A DNA stretch of 64,000 bases from assembly GCA_951640165.1 (NCBI GenBank), contig OX621240.1, positions 32,988,713 to 33,052,712 on the forward strand. The letters run 5' to 3'. Of the stretch, positions 22,671 through 33,546 are shown in pieces. A program made the translations under genes and the position numbers. The DNA comes from Pseudoips prasinana (Eukaryota > Arthropoda > Insecta > Lepidoptera > Nolidae). The notes under the pieces were generated by a model. The model was given only the letters and a program-made list of their open reading frames with translations. It had not been told where the DNA came from and did not search any database. Position 1 is the first letter of the stretch, and each line of letters opens with the position of its first letter.

Positions 22671-23077
22671 TAATACGCTACGGGTGTGCGTTTCATAGTT
22701 TAGCAATATACCGGCGAACTCGTTGAAGAGTAGTAATTAATTAAATTATAGGTTTACGAAAATTATTCGCAGCATAAATGACTGTGCCCATCAGTCCACA
22801 AAACAAATTCTAATACTAATTTTAAAATCAATGTATTTCGTTTTCTTTACATAAACCAATACAGCTGATAACTATATTTATAATTACTATACAATTGATC
22901 TCAGTTGTACTTACATATGAGTTTAATCATAGACGACTTCAACTATTTTTAAAACATCCCATAAAATTCAGATAAATTTATATCTTTGATTCTCGTTTAA
23001 GCTTACATGTACACCATGAGATCGGTTACGCTCGTGTATAATGGAAAATAGATCATATTGTCTATTTTTTGTTGACA
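22671..23077. other. AT-rich stretch with nothing recognised
   Basis: No coding frame or repeat family was identified. Confidence 0.4.
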
Positions 23078-23580
23078 ACTAGCTTTACCCTGCACGCGTT
23101 GCTACGCCACTATCTATACATATAGTAAAATCGTAGGAAAGTCCAAACTGTACATTGAATATATTTTTAAAAGGATACTTGGGGCGTGATCTACAATCGA
23201 TATCCAAACCAAAAATATAGTTTTTAGATTTTTTGTCTGTGTGTCTGTTTGTCTGTATGTATGTCTGGGCTAAACTCAAAAAGTACTGCATGGATTTACT
23301 TCAAATTTTGCATGAATATTACTAAGAGGTCGGGTCAACATATTATCACGCTGCCGCCTACGGGGGAGGAGCTGTGATAATTTATAAAGTATAACGCGGT
23401 AAAACCGCGGGGCACAGCTAGTACTAACTATTTTTTATTGACAACTAGCTTCACCCTGCGCTCGTTGCTACGCCACTAACCAAAATATACAAAAGAAGAA
23501 TTTAATGATATCTGTCGAACATTGGTCGTACCAACTCAGAAACCTTCGCGGGCTCATGCACAACACTTTTTTGAAGAACA
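23078..23580 (-). mobile_element. Helitron-like family H5 pieces around H1 copy d
   Basis: 'gacaactagctttaccctgc' ... 'gttgctacgccac' occurs at 23073-23111 and again at 23439-23482, where it continues into 'cgcgggctcatgcacaacac'. The latter part is found reversed at 41230-41335. CTAG at the left edge is a - strand 3' end. Confidence 0.5.
23113..23420 (+). mobile_element. Helitron-like element H1, copy d
   Basis: TCTATACATATAG start and GGGGCACAGCTAG + T end. It sits between two H5 starts. Confidence 0.75.
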
Positions 23581-23642
23581 TCACATGATCAAATGAATAG
23601 TTTACGATTCCATAAAAGACATACAGATAAAACATTCGTGAC

Positions 23643-23897
23643 GGTCACCGTAGCCTAGTTGGTAGTGCTCCTGCCTACGAAGCTGGTGGTCCTGGGTTCG
23701 AATCCCGGTAAGTGCAAATATTTGTGTGATGAGCACGTATATTTCTTTCTGAGTCATGGATGTTTTCTATGTATTTAAATATTTATCTATCTATAAAAGT
23801 ATGTATATCGTCGCCTGGTACCTATAGTACAAGCTTTGCTTAGTTTGGGGCTAGGATGCTCTGTGGCATTGTCCCTAGATATTATTATTATTATATT
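23643..23897 (+). mobile_element. SINE family A, copy 4
   Basis: Intact head ('gggttcgaatcccgg') and TATTATTATTATTATATTATA tail region (with one extra A/T run). Confidence 0.9.
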
Positions 23898-24340
23898 ATA
23901 TACATTATAAATGAAACCGTGTCATTTTCAGTGACATTTTTATTAATTAAATGTCAAAAATATTATCATTTCGTTGTAATGACCGCTTTTGCAAATTTAT
24001 TTGATGAATTAGAGAGCTTTTTCTAAACGATTTATTGTTTATTTTGAGAAACATAAAGAGTAACATTTAACTATTGCGTACAAAAGTTATGACCTCAAAA
24101 GCGTAAATGTCACTTTTGTCCATATTCAGTGTAACCCACAATTAACGAGCAACATCGATGTATCATCATTTTTATCGTCTATGATCCCGCGATAAGATGT
24201 GTTTCGATAAGCATGTCCTTATCACAGCGTGCATAGTAGTGACTCATAAACAAGAGCTTATTTTAAATAGTTGAACAGTAAGGTAATACCTAATATTATC
24301 TTTCTCTACCTCACAAAAACAGGTAAAAGGATAGGTTTTT
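23898..24340. other. AT-rich stretch with nothing recognised
   Basis: No coding frame or repeat family was identified. Confidence 0.4.
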
Positions 24341-24390
24341 ACAACCAACCAAGTGCGAGTCGGGCTCGCCCATGAAGGCGTCCGTAGCAG

Positions 24391-24425
24391 CAAGTATTTC
24401 AGTTGTTAATCAACTGAAATACTTG
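24391..24425. repeat. Perfect hairpin, 15-bp arms
   Basis: 'caagtatttcagttg' ttaat 'caactgaaatacttg'. The left arm is part of repeat M (also at 29665); the right arm is an inverted duplicate not present in the copy at 29618. Confidence 0.85.
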
Positions 24426-24427
24426 AT

Positions 24428-24565
24428 GTGCACAGACGCCAGCACATCCAGGTAACCCAATCTGTCAAATTTCTTTTATAGATTTTCAACTTTATCAGAA
24501 AAGCATAAGGTTCACTTTCAATTGGGGAATTTTGACAGATTGGGGTAGTTTGATGTGCTAGCGTT
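24428..24565. mobile_element. Palindromic MITE P2, copy a
   Basis: 'acagacgccagcacatcc' at left and 'gatgtgctagcgtt' at right, with 'cccaatctgtcaaattt' and its complement inside. Other copies at 44297, 46049 and 54461. Confidence 0.8.
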
Positions 24566-25057
24566 AGAAAAAAATGATATAAGAAACCAATATCATTTTT
24601 GAAAACCTAACCCCGCACCCCTAAAATTGTGTTTCAGCTCTATGTATAGGGACCCCCAAAATTATTGTTCTTTTCTATTTTTGTGTGAAAATCTTAATGC
24701 GGTTCACAGAATACATCTACTTACTAAGTTTTAAGAGTACAGCTCATATAGTTTCGGAAAAAGTGGCTGTGACGTACGGACGGACAGACAGACATGACTT
24801 ATCTATAAGGGTTCCGTTTTTTGCGATTTAGCTCCGGAAACCTTAAAACCTCTTATGTTGTGTACAATATGAAATGCAGATAATGCCTAAAGTAGCGGTT
24901 ACTATAAGAAAATTAGTAAGTGAATCCAAGGATCAACATTTAAGGATAAACCCAAGAATTAACTGCTAGTGTTGTAACTTATTCTGTTCGATGGGAAATT
25001 TTTTATAAAACTTACTAGAAACTTACGCGTATCTCTCTGTATGCGAAATATACCTTC

Positions 25058-25262
25058 ATCATGTCAGCCAAATTACGTCCACGGCTGGACGAAATCCTCC
25101 CCTAAGAATGAGGGGATATGCCATAATCGTCAGGCTTGGCAGAGGGGTTGGCAAGCGCAGTTTAATGTTCATAGTTCACAGAAAAACGCTGCTGCCCGTT
25201 CTCTGTAGGTATTCCCTCGGGTCGTTTTTTACGCCCCCCTCGAGATGAGATCCCCATCTCTC
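25058..25262 (+). repeat. Interspersed repeat family E, copy 2
   Basis: 'acgtccacggctggacga', 'gccataatcgtcaggcttgg', 'gctgcccgttctctgtagg' and 'tacgcccccctcg'. Confidence 0.65.
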
Positions 25263-25478
25263 TCTGATGATATTCTCAGTCATCACCAAATACATATGAA
25301 TTGCTTTCTTTAAATCCAGTTCACCTGCCACTCGAGTGCTTGAAGCCAAGTAGTTCCTGGGAAACCATTGAGGTGAGGTGAGAGGTGTATACTTACATCT
25401 TGATCTGCTGTGCTGCTTTAACTGTATGGCAGAATAGGCCTACATTGACTAGATAACTTTTAAAGATTTCTCGGTTCA

Positions 25479-25749
25479 TCTATATATATAAAAATCAATG
25501 CCACTTTTCGTTGTAATGTTATAACTCAACAACGCCTTTACCGATTTGGCTAATTGTGGTCTTGAATTATTCGTGGAAGTCCAGGCAAGGTTTGTACGTA
25601 GAGAAAATTTAAAAAAAGTCTTGAAAAATTGTAAAATCAACATCTTTTAGCAATTTAAAATATTGTTTGTTTGTATAAATGAACTTAATAATCATTTTTT
25701 TTATTACTATGCCTTATACGTAGCGGCGAAGCACGTACCGGGCCGCTAG
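25479..25749 (+). mobile_element. Helitron-like element H3, copy a
   Basis: Starts TCTATATATATAAAAATCAA after an A and ends GGGCCGCTAG before a T, i.e. the A|TC...CTAG|T insertion rule. 271 bp, non-coding. Confidence 0.8.
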
Positions 25750-26957
25750 TAATCTATAATTCGTGGTTTCTGTACCAACGATTCAACACGGCTTATAGAC
25801 AACATAACAAAAACATAAATTTATTTACACCAATTATAAATATATAGCGGAGATGATTATTATAATAAGTACATTATGGTGTTTTATCGCCATTAGCGAT
25901 TTTTCCAGGAAACTTTTAGTTAGACACAATATTATAATATGTAGTTGTGAATTCAGATGTTATGGTCAGCTAGGCACCACACTGCCGATAGATGGCGTTG
26001 ATTTTGGAATATACAATATTTATTTATTCTATATTATGAAGCACTTATTTTTTATAAAAATATATTTCGAGTCTATAGCGTTATATTCGTAATGTATCCA
26101 ACTGGATTTCAAGTTTATTATATCTTTGAAAATACGTCTTTATGTATTTGCCATAACGCAAGGGAAGTTGGAGTACTTAAACACACACACACACATTCAA
26201 AGGCATTTTCTATATGAAATTAATAGCCAATTTGACCTATACGAGATAGGTCTAGCTTATAATCTACGTGTCACAGTGTTCAAATCCTGGAGTGAACTTT
26301 AGAGTTTTTGCCATTTTTTTATCTATAGGAATGTAAAAACTTTCTTGCTTATTTGCACAACATGTATACTATTGTATTGTACGTGGTATTTTTTAAATAT
26401 TTATATACATTCTTCTTTTGTGTTATGTTGTAGGTAATGTATCAAAAACAATGTAAAATTGTTATTGATATGATATGAGTAATAATAATTTCGATCTGGT
26501 TTTGGAAATTCTTTTTCGCAACTAGTGCCAAGTAACCAAGGCTATATGTAGGTAGGTGTTTTAGAGTTCTATAGTATTCTAGGATAATTAATGTAATACG
26601 TATATTTAATACAGATTAGAATGTAAAAATCAGATATGGGTACCTAATAAACTACAGGTTGGATTTTAAAAATGATTTCATTGATAGTGCTTACCATTTC
26701 CTAAATTGGAAATATTTTTGAAATGGCGTAAGCAAGATAATTTTATATCTTTTGTGATTGATAAGAGTGTAAAAATTGTATACCCAGTTCCTACCTATGT
26801 ACTTCTAACCAAAACTTTCACGATGAATCTGTAGTCCCGTGTTAGTGTTTGATATAAGGATACCTACCCAAAATACAATTTCGCACGCTGGAAAAATCGT
26901 TTGTTGTTAGAGGCAACAATGTCTAGTAACTATGCTTAGTGGCAATAGTAATTTGTG
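25750..26957. other. AT-rich stretch
   Basis: Contains an (AC)8-type microsatellite near 26179-26194. The frame at 25853-26092 is AT-rich with no motif. Confidence 0.4.
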
Positions 26958-27876
26958 TCAATGTCCAAAAACTACGAATCTAATGTGCATGTTATTTGTA
27001 ATAAAACAGTTTATTCTTATATCAGTTTTTATTAATGAATTAAAATAGAGTAATCTCCAAAAAAAATTGATTCTTCTGGACACTTCTACAACCTCGGGCA
27101 AAACACAATTTTTGTAAAATGTCACCAGTTTTGGTAACATATTAACAATACATATATCGTTGCGGTCTATTTCAAGTATTGTTATGTCAAAGATCGGAGA
27201 AATGTATCCAACAAAATAACATTTCTTCATTTTAGACACCCGCAGTTGACCCTGGATCTGCAAAAATAATAATGATTAAGTATATGAATTTATTTTTATT
27301 TATTTTCACTTATTTGTGTTCGCACCTTACTTATTTGTGTTGTAAACACATACGGAGCCTATGGTACACATAAATTAATTCTATGCCCGTTGGGGCACTA
27401 AATAACTACTAACCTGATAGTTGAAATTGTGCTTCTTATTTATTTGTAAACTCCCACTATCATCTAGATACAGTAGAATATTTTTTGCAATCTTTAGCTG
27501 CAGAATGCAAGTTTTGGTTGTTGAGTGCCAATGAAGGGAAATATTTCATTTCCACGATAGATTTTTCTTCTTCTATAATACCTGAAATTCATTGATCAAT
27601 ATAAACAATCGTTTTTTGTAGCAATTTGTATAATAATATAATGAATGCCAATCAATTAGTACCACATAACATCTGGGCTACATCTTATAAAGTCAAACTC
27701 TTCTTCAATAAAAAATCCTGCACGCCACACAGATTATTTCATTTTCTCAATGAATAACGTTCTGGGCACCCACTCATTATGTTGGCCATATGCCATGTCA
27801 TTGGTAAGAATGTTATTTTGTATAAAATGCTCTTTACATGGTTCTGGCAGGGTGTTGTTGATTTTCGTTTGCATAT
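26958..27876 (-). pseudogene. Broken three-exon gene resembling YqaJ/lambda-type exonuclease
   Basis: Three blocks on - are separated by introns. Block 1 (27876-27670) follows acceptor tttgttgtgttacag and reads EPCKEHFIQNNILTNDMAYG, QHNEWVPRTLFIEK, an in-frame TAA, SVWRAGFFIEEEFDFIRCSP-D. Block 2 (27581-27414) follows acceptor aatttcag and reads IIEEEKSIVEMKYFPSLALN, then, after a frameshift in an A-run, YLDDSGSLQINKKHNFNYQ, with donor CAG|GTTAGT. Block 3 (27257-26958) follows tttttgcag and reads IQGQLRVSKMKKCYFVGYIS and MLPKLVTFYKNCVLPEVVE. The order YGxxxE, SPD, VEMK (the D...ExK core) and YQIQGQL is that of YqaJ-type nucleases, which occur in insect mobile elements. The block 1 donor reads G|TTATGT where GT is expected. 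It is therefore inactive by at least three lesions. Confidence rests on motifs only. Confidence 0.7.
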
Positions 27877-27946
27877 CTGTAACACAACAAAAAAAATTAC
27901 ATATACTAATTTGCAGTTTCCTTTCCGCACTCTGAGAGAGTTATAA

Positions 27947-28270
27947 TCTATATCTATCTATACAAATAAATAAAATTGGAGTGTCTGTTTCTAATATTGA
28001 AATAACCGGGTTTTACTACATTAATATGAATATATATACGGTACATACACCAAAATAACATTTTTTACAATTTTTGTCTGTCTGTCTGTCTGTTTGTTCC
28101 GGCTAATCTCTGAAATGGCTGGACCGATTTTGACGGGACTTTTATTGGCAGTTAGCTGATGTAATAAGGAGTAACTTAGGTTACTTTTATTTTAGAAAAA
28201 AGTCTTTTATTTTACAAAAAAAACCTAAATAAACTAATTAACACGCGGACGAAGTCGCGGGCACAGCTAG
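27947..28270 (+). mobile_element. Helitron-like element H4
   Basis: Starts TCTATATCTATCTATACAAA after A and ends 'gtcgcgggcacagctag' before T. Contains 'gtctgtctgtctgtctgttt' and 'ctggaccgattttgacggga'. Lies upstream of the nuclease pseudogene on its - strand. Confidence 0.75.
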
Positions 28271-28315
28271 TTAAGAATATATCTTGGAATATTATTTACG
28301 CACGGCCATTTGAAG
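28271..28315 (-). mobile_element. SINE family B tail fragment
   Basis: 'aatatatcttggaatattat' 'acgcacggccattt' matches the 3' end of family B, truncated. Confidence 0.5.
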
Positions 28316-28421
28316 ATAGAGATTTTCGACATCAGAAATTACATAATCTGCAGATGGGCGTAGTTACCTACATATTATTCGGTGCAATACCTCTAGAATG
28401 ATATAACAATTAGATGTTCGT

Positions 28422-28538
28422 TTACTTCTTAATTTCTTCCTGATATCGTTTCATTTGTGTTCGAACTCTGTTGCGTTTTTTCCTTGGGCCTGAGTAATGA
28501 TGGTTTATATAATCTTTCCGAGAAGTTTGTGGCTCCAT
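28422..28538 (-). CDS. Small basic ORF, possible 5' exon of the YqaJ-like gene
   Basis: A 38-codon frame on - starts ATG at 28538 and reads MEPQTSRKDYINHHYSGPRK, then KRNRVRTQMKRYQEEIKK and TAA. The AA|GTAAAC at its end would serve as a donor in phase 2. It lies 546 bp upstream of the nuclease pseudogene on the same strand. It has no domain, and its donor phase does not match block 1 directly (which needs one base), so any link needs another exon. It may be a chance frame. Confidence 0.3.
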   Translation of the reverse strand: MEPQTSRKDYINHHYSGPRKKRNRVRTQMKRYQEEIKK

Positions 28539-28792
28539 AGTTTAGACACAACAAAACACAACACTGATACTGGATTTACTGGTAAAACTTACAGCAAAAT
28601 GAAAACGTCTGAGTATAATAAAATCCAAATACAAATTAGTAGGGACAAGCGCGGGTAAAAGTTTATTTGCTTTATGGGAGCGAGGGATATTTTTTTTAAA
28701 TAATTTCTTGCCCATGGATTAAATCCTTCAGTCGTAATAATTTAAATAATTATCTCATTAGATATAACATGTATGCAGCATTTTCGTCATTT
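28539..28792. other. AT-rich spacer
   Basis: Nothing recognised. Confidence 0.35.
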
Positions 28793-29040
28793 AGTCACCG
28801 TAGCCTAGTTGGTAGTGCTCCTGCCTACGAAGCTGGTGGTCCTGGGTTAGAATCCCGGTAAGTGCAAATATTTGTGTGATGAGCACGAATATTTGTTTCG
28901 GAGTTATGGATGTTTACTATGTATTTAAGTATTAATCTATATAAGTATGTACATCGTCGCCTGGTACCCATAGTACAAGCTTTGCTTAGTTTGGGGCTAG
29001 GATGATCTGTGTGACATTGTCCCTATATATTATTATTATT
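28793..29040 (+). mobile_element. SINE family A, copy 5
   Basis: A box intact, B box 'gggttagaatcccgg' (one change), TATTATTATT tail. Confidence 0.9.
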
Positions 29041-29617
29041 TAGTGTAGAAATCTCGCGATTACACAATTATTTTTAAAAACGGAACAATGCATCGATGAA
29101 TGTTCTATTTTCAAAAACCATGCATTGGCGCCAAATCAAAACCTATGTGATCGCGGGAGCTGAGTAAGTGTTACTAATTCCCATAAATACTTTCCCCTGA
29201 GCTGAAGCCAAAACCCACTAAAATCAACATAATTAATTAGAAATATAAACCAGAAAAATACACAAGGTACATTTCACTAAACAAATAAATAAAAAGTAAG
29301 CATAGACAAAGTTATAATACATCATTATTATCGTACAAGCTTCCAATCATGTAGAATTTACCGCGATAAAAAGTATTCTATGGCCTTCTCCGGGACTCAA
29401 CTTTCTCAACTCCAAATTTTATCCAACGCGGTTCAGCGACAAAGAAATGAAAATCACCCATTTTCATAATTTGAATTGGGAATTATGTTCTTTAAAATTT
29501 TAACTTTCAATGATACCAATACCAGCCAGATTCAAATAGTATAGCCAAAGAGATTTTATGACAATTATACTTACATACTATAATGCGAAAAGACTTTTCC
29601 CCCAACCTAATATAAAA
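29041..29617. other. Stretch with nothing recognised
   Basis: No coding frame or repeat family was identified. Confidence 0.4.
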
Positions 29618-30159
29618 AACCGGTCAAGTGCGAGTCGGACTCGCACATGAAGGGTTCCGTAACAGGAAGTATTTCAGTTGATTAAATGAAAGCTAATTGC
29701 GGTTTATGACTTATTAAAAAAAAAGTTTTATAATTCTCTTATTTTAGTTTTATAATTCTCTTATTTTAGAAGTTACAGGGGTGGGGGGGACACTCATTTT
29801 TCCGCTTTGGAAGTGTCTTTCGCGCAAACTATTCAGTTTAGAAAAAAATGATATTAGGAACCTCAATATCATTTTTGAAGATCTATTCATAGACCACCCA
29901 CATGTATGGTTACGATGAAAAAAAAAATTTGAGTTTCAGTTCTATGTATCCCTGTAACCCCCCAAAATTATTGTTCTTTTTCTATTTTTGTGTAAAAATC
30001 TTAATGCGGTTCACAGAATACATCTACTTACCAAGTTTCAGCAGTACAGCTCTTATAGTTTCGGAATAAAGTGGCTGTGTCATACGGACGGACAGACAGA
30101 CAGACATGATGAATCTATAGGGTTCCGTTTTTGCCATTTGGCTACGGAACCCTAAAAAG
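29618..30159 (+). repeat. 'Agggttccgt' repeat family M, copy 2
   Basis: 'aaaaccggtcaagtgcgagt' start; 'gggttccgtaac' near the left and 'gctacggaaccct' at the right form short inverted ends. Includes a tandem pair 'ttttataattctcttatttt' at about 29724-29769. Confidence 0.75.
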
Positions 30160-30799
30160 ACAGTTTTATCTTTGCAAAATGGTTAACTTAATCCTAATAT
30201 TGACTAAAAGACAGAGAAACATGCGCACGCCGCACAACTGCAAAAAGTGTCGTGACAACTTTTCGTAAGATTTTTTTCCGTCTAGCCCCCTTTCACAACG
30301 CGCGATAGGGAACTTCGTTCCAATAAATCTGGGTTAATAATATTCTAAAGTAAGTTCTAAGATATCTTCTCTTGTGTCCTATCGAGCTGAATTGTGTGCA
30401 ATAGCTAGCTAGCAGATTGCTCAATTTTAATTACAACAAAGCTGAAATTAAATCGATCCGTGGCGAGATCAAAGCGACTGACTAACAACGGCGAAATTGC
30501 TTTGAAGTGGCACAACGTCTAACGAGCGAAGTGGAAGGGTGGCGTGACTTCGGTGCAAGCAAAATCTTACCTAATCAACTCGTGGATTTAATTGCTGGTT
30601 CACGCCTTTGAGTGATTTATATTGCCTCCTCATTAAGTCGTCTGTTTGTATGATTACTCGTATATGTCAAGCGTTCAGACTACTCTCTAATGAGATAGGT
30701 ATATACCTACTTATTTATGTGTTATACAAGTTGTAGGTATATTCAACGTCTAGACAACATAGCTAGTGTTCAAAGAACAATTAAATACAAGGATGATAG
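30160..30799. other. Stretch with nothing recognised
   Basis: Slightly GC-richer at 30225-30560 but with no open frame of coding composition. Confidence 0.4.
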
Positions 30800-30975
30800 A
30801 CTGGGCCATCGACCGCCTGTTGGTATACTGGTTAGTTACCCTGACTAATTGTGTTCATCACACAAATGTATGTCACATTTGTGTGATGAACACAATTAGG
30901 GTGGGGCTCGAACCCACGACCTCTGATTTACCATCGTGCATCTTCGGGCCGCATTCGTTCTTAGTCAATTACACT
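30800..30975. mobile_element. SINE fragment folded into a hairpin
   Basis: 'ctgttggtatactggttag' A-box-like head (+) leads into a perfect hairpin at 30846-30898 (24-bp arms, 5-nt loop), after which the - strand head with B box ('gggctcgaacccacgacc') follows. Confidence 0.65.
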
Positions 30976-31069
30976 GCTTCCTGAATTCGCGCCATAAAAT
31001 ATCTCTTGCAAGGCAAGAAATTACAAGACGTGCATTCGACCAATACTGACCTACGTCAGCGCGGTGTTT

Positions 31070-31192
31070 GTACACACGGCTACATATCATGCTATACATT
31101 TCCAGTATATGCTGATCCTGGCAATGAGAGGCTTATATTGGAAATGCAGCTATGCATTTCCAATATAAGCCATGAGATATGTAGCCGTGTAC
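31070..31192. mobile_element. Palindromic MITE P1, copy d
   Basis: 'gtacacacggctacatatca' to 'gatatgtagccgtgtac'. The interior is rearranged: 'ggcttatattggaaatgca' and its complement form an extra hairpin at 31128-31170. Confidence 0.8.
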
Positions 31193-31417
31193 AACGCTTT
31201 TATAGCTAGTCGTCCATTCCAAACTATACTAATATTTCCAGGAAAATATTAGTTTCCGATTATTATCTGGTTTCGATCTATAGCGATTATGCGGCAAATC
31301 GGCGACTTAAATAATTCTAGTGTGATTAATTATAATGACATTTTCATTCGTAAGTACATTCGGTACAAATGGTCGATATTGGTAATTGGTAAGTTGAGTG
31401 CAATTGTTTGTCATAAA
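31193..31417. other. AT-rich spacer
   Basis: Nothing recognised. Confidence 0.35.
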
Positions 31418-31525
31418 TAAATAAAAAAAAAGGTTTTTATTCACGTAGACTTAAAAAAGCGCTTGTAAATAGTCAGAACATGTTTGTAGTAACAGTATAG
31501 TTAAGTATACGTAATGATTTAGAAT
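31418..31525 (-). mobile_element. LINE family Z 3' end
   Basis: 'ggtttttattcacgtagac', 'aaaaagcgcttgtaaatagt' and 'cagaacatgtttgtagtaa'; an A/T-rich tail at the left edge. Also at 46383 (-), 50840 (+) and in the inverted duplication at 42217-43275. Confidence 0.6.
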
Positions 31526-31699
31526 ATCAATTCTTCTGTCAGTCAGGATACACTGCAACACCTGTAAACTAGTATCAATAGTGGTAATCAATGAAATGCG
31601 ACTGTGCGGTGGGGCTTAGGCACTTCCTGGAGTATTGCTGAAATTATCTTGGATTCAGCAATGAATTTATTAAGAAAGAAACAAGATGGAGCGAGAACG

Positions 31700-31800
31700 A
31701 GCAGCCTACAAACATTTGACTGCACGTGTAGAAGAGCGATTAAGACAGTCGCCTCGCTACTTCGTGTCCCGAGTTCGATTCCCACGCTGGACAACTATAT
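31700..31800 (+). mobile_element. SINE family F head
   Basis: 'gattaagacagtcgcctcgc' and B box 'gagttcgattcccacg', with the tail lost. Ends in a small hairpin 'ttgtcc...ggacaa'. Confidence 0.55.
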
Positions 31801-31908
31801 AGTTGTCCTGCGTGGGACATAACAGGATGTTCCTGTTATGACAATGTATTTATACTCTTTATATATATTAGTTTATATATTTTATATTATGTAAGTATAT
31901 ATATGATA

Positions 31909-32177
31909 CTAGCGGCCCGGTACGTGCTTCGCTACGTATAAGGCATAGTAATAAAAAAAATGATGATTAAGTTCATTTATTCGAACAAAAAAATATTTTA
32001 AATTGCTAAAAGATGTTGATTTTACACTTTTTCAAAACTTTTTTCTAATTTTCTCTACGTACAAACCTTCCCTGGACTTCCACGAATAATTCAAGACTAA
32101 AATTAGCCAAATAGGTAAAGGCTTTGTTGAGTTATAACATTACAACGAAAAGTGGCATTGATTTTTATATATATAGA
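31909..32177 (-). mobile_element. Helitron-like element H3, copy b
   Basis: Reverse orientation copy of 25479-25749: CTAGCGGCCC at the left edge, 'caatgccacttttcg' complement at right ending in ...AGA. A|TC and CTAG|T flanks are kept. 269 bp. Confidence 0.8.
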
Positions 32178-32829
32178 TGTATCTGTTTAATTGGTGTACC
32201 TTATATATCTTCTCACCTTCAATATTATATAACACTTTAGTGCACCTACCATGCGTTCTCTGTTGTCTGTTACAGAATGCCTTTGACATTAACTCCGCCT
32301 TTGTACAATTCTATACAAGAAGTTTTTAAATAAATAAACAAAATGTTCCATAAATAGTTAAACTATATAATCCCGCAACCGAGGCAGGCCGTTAATATAA
32401 TAATAAAAAATACACATGAAGGATTTCACCCCGTGGGAACAGGTGTACCGATGGGTCTGCCATAACTTTACTGCCAAATAAATAAAGCTGAACGTCATAA
32501 AATACACCTGGTACGATATAAATGATAGTTTATTACTTTCCAAAAATTTATAACGATATTTTATGCGTATTTAAGACGATTAGTAAAAGTGTCCAGTTGT
32601 ATTAATGTATAAGTTGAAGCCGCTAAGCTATTATATGTATAAATAAAAAGCTGAGAAAAGCCTCAAATCTGTCGGCTATGTTTTTCACATCAAATCGTTT
32701 ATTTGCATAAAACACGTTATAAGTGGTGGTAACATGTAATAAATATAATTTTACGTAACACAACGAAGTTTGATAGACGCCTACATTCAATTTATAAAAT
32801 GCGTATTTTCATAAATAAATAATTATAAT
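32178..32829. other. AT-rich stretch with nothing recognised
   Basis: Small - strand frame at 32358-32543 has no support. Confidence 0.4.
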
Positions 32830-33260
32830 TTGTTTATGTATCGCGTAACGCGGCGGCTTAGGTGGTCACCCATCTCTAAAATTCGTCTAGATATTGCTTC
32901 CTCGGTGTGGTACTTCTTTTATAATATGACAGTCAACATTCTAACTGTACCATCTCAGTATATATATGAAAACTTACTATATGTGCATAAAAATATCGAT
33001 TCCTTCTGTAAAAGGAGCGATACACATAATGTAAATACTAGATATAAGAATAATCTCATATTGCATACTACCCGTTTCCACAAAATAAGTAACTCTTTTA
33101 TGGGGCAATGTATAAGATTCTATAACAAACTTCCTAATGATATTAGAGAATTGTCTACGAATAAGTTTAAAAGAATTATTACAAGATTTCTGATTATTTA
33201 AGTGATACAAGTGCTTGGGATTGAGTTGTTCTGAGTCAACATACATGATTATAATTAATC
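32830..33260 (+). pseudogene. Jockey-like LINE C-terminal fragment
   Basis: An open frame of about 120 codons reads ISKIRLDIASSVWYFFYNMT, NILTVPSQYIYENLLYVHKN, NTRYKNNLILHTTRFHKIS, then FMGQCIRFYNKLPNDIREL and KFKRIITRFLI-stop. LTVPSxYIYE...NTRxxxxL...IxFYNKLPxxIREL...FK is the conserved end of jockey-group reverse transcriptases. The catalytic domain is missing, so it is a 5'-truncated relic, although the remaining frame is intact. The related relic at 17502 is much more decayed. Confidence 0.75.
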
Positions 33261-33267
33261 TTAAGTA

Positions 33268-33388
33268 TCATCATCATCATGTCAGCCGAAAGACGTGCAC
33301 TGCTGGACAAAGGCCTCCCCCAAAGATCTCCACAATTGCCGGTCTTGCGCTACTCGCATCCAGCTGTTTCCAGTGACCCGCACCCGCT
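33268..33388 (-). mobile_element. RTE-type LINE 3' fragment
   Basis: 'catcatcatcatgtcagccg' (tail) then 'actgctggacaaaggcctcc' and 'ccacaattgccggtcttgcg' are the complement of the 3' end at 7450-7556. Confidence 0.75.
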
Positions 33389-33400
33389 TAAGTATATTTT

Positions 33401-33546
33401 ATTAAAAAAAAAAGGGTTCCTACTGAGTTTTCTGGCAGTGTTTCTCAGTAGCTGCCACGTCATGCACTGCACGGTAGGGTAAAAAAATATGACGATTCCA
33501 CATAAATGTAAAATTATATGGAATAAATGGATTTGAATATTTGAAT
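33401..33546 (+). mobile_element. LINE 3' UTR with ATTTGAAT-type tail
   Basis: 'ggttcctactgagttttctg', 'tttctcagtagctgcca' and an 'aataaatggatttgaatatt' end resemble the tail of lepidopteran jockey-group LINEs; possibly the 3' end of the relic at 32830, split by the RTE insertion at 33268. Confidence 0.5.

Larger units (their letters stand above)
24341..24850 (+). repeat. 'Agggttccgt' repeat family M, copy 1, with MITE inside
   Basis: Left end 'aaccaagtgcgagtcgggct', right end 'aagggttccgttttttgcg'. Shares 'aattattgttcttttctat', 'gcggttcacagaatacatct' and 'gacggacagacagacatga' with 29618-30159. The region after 24427 is replaced by MITE P2. Confidence 0.7.
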
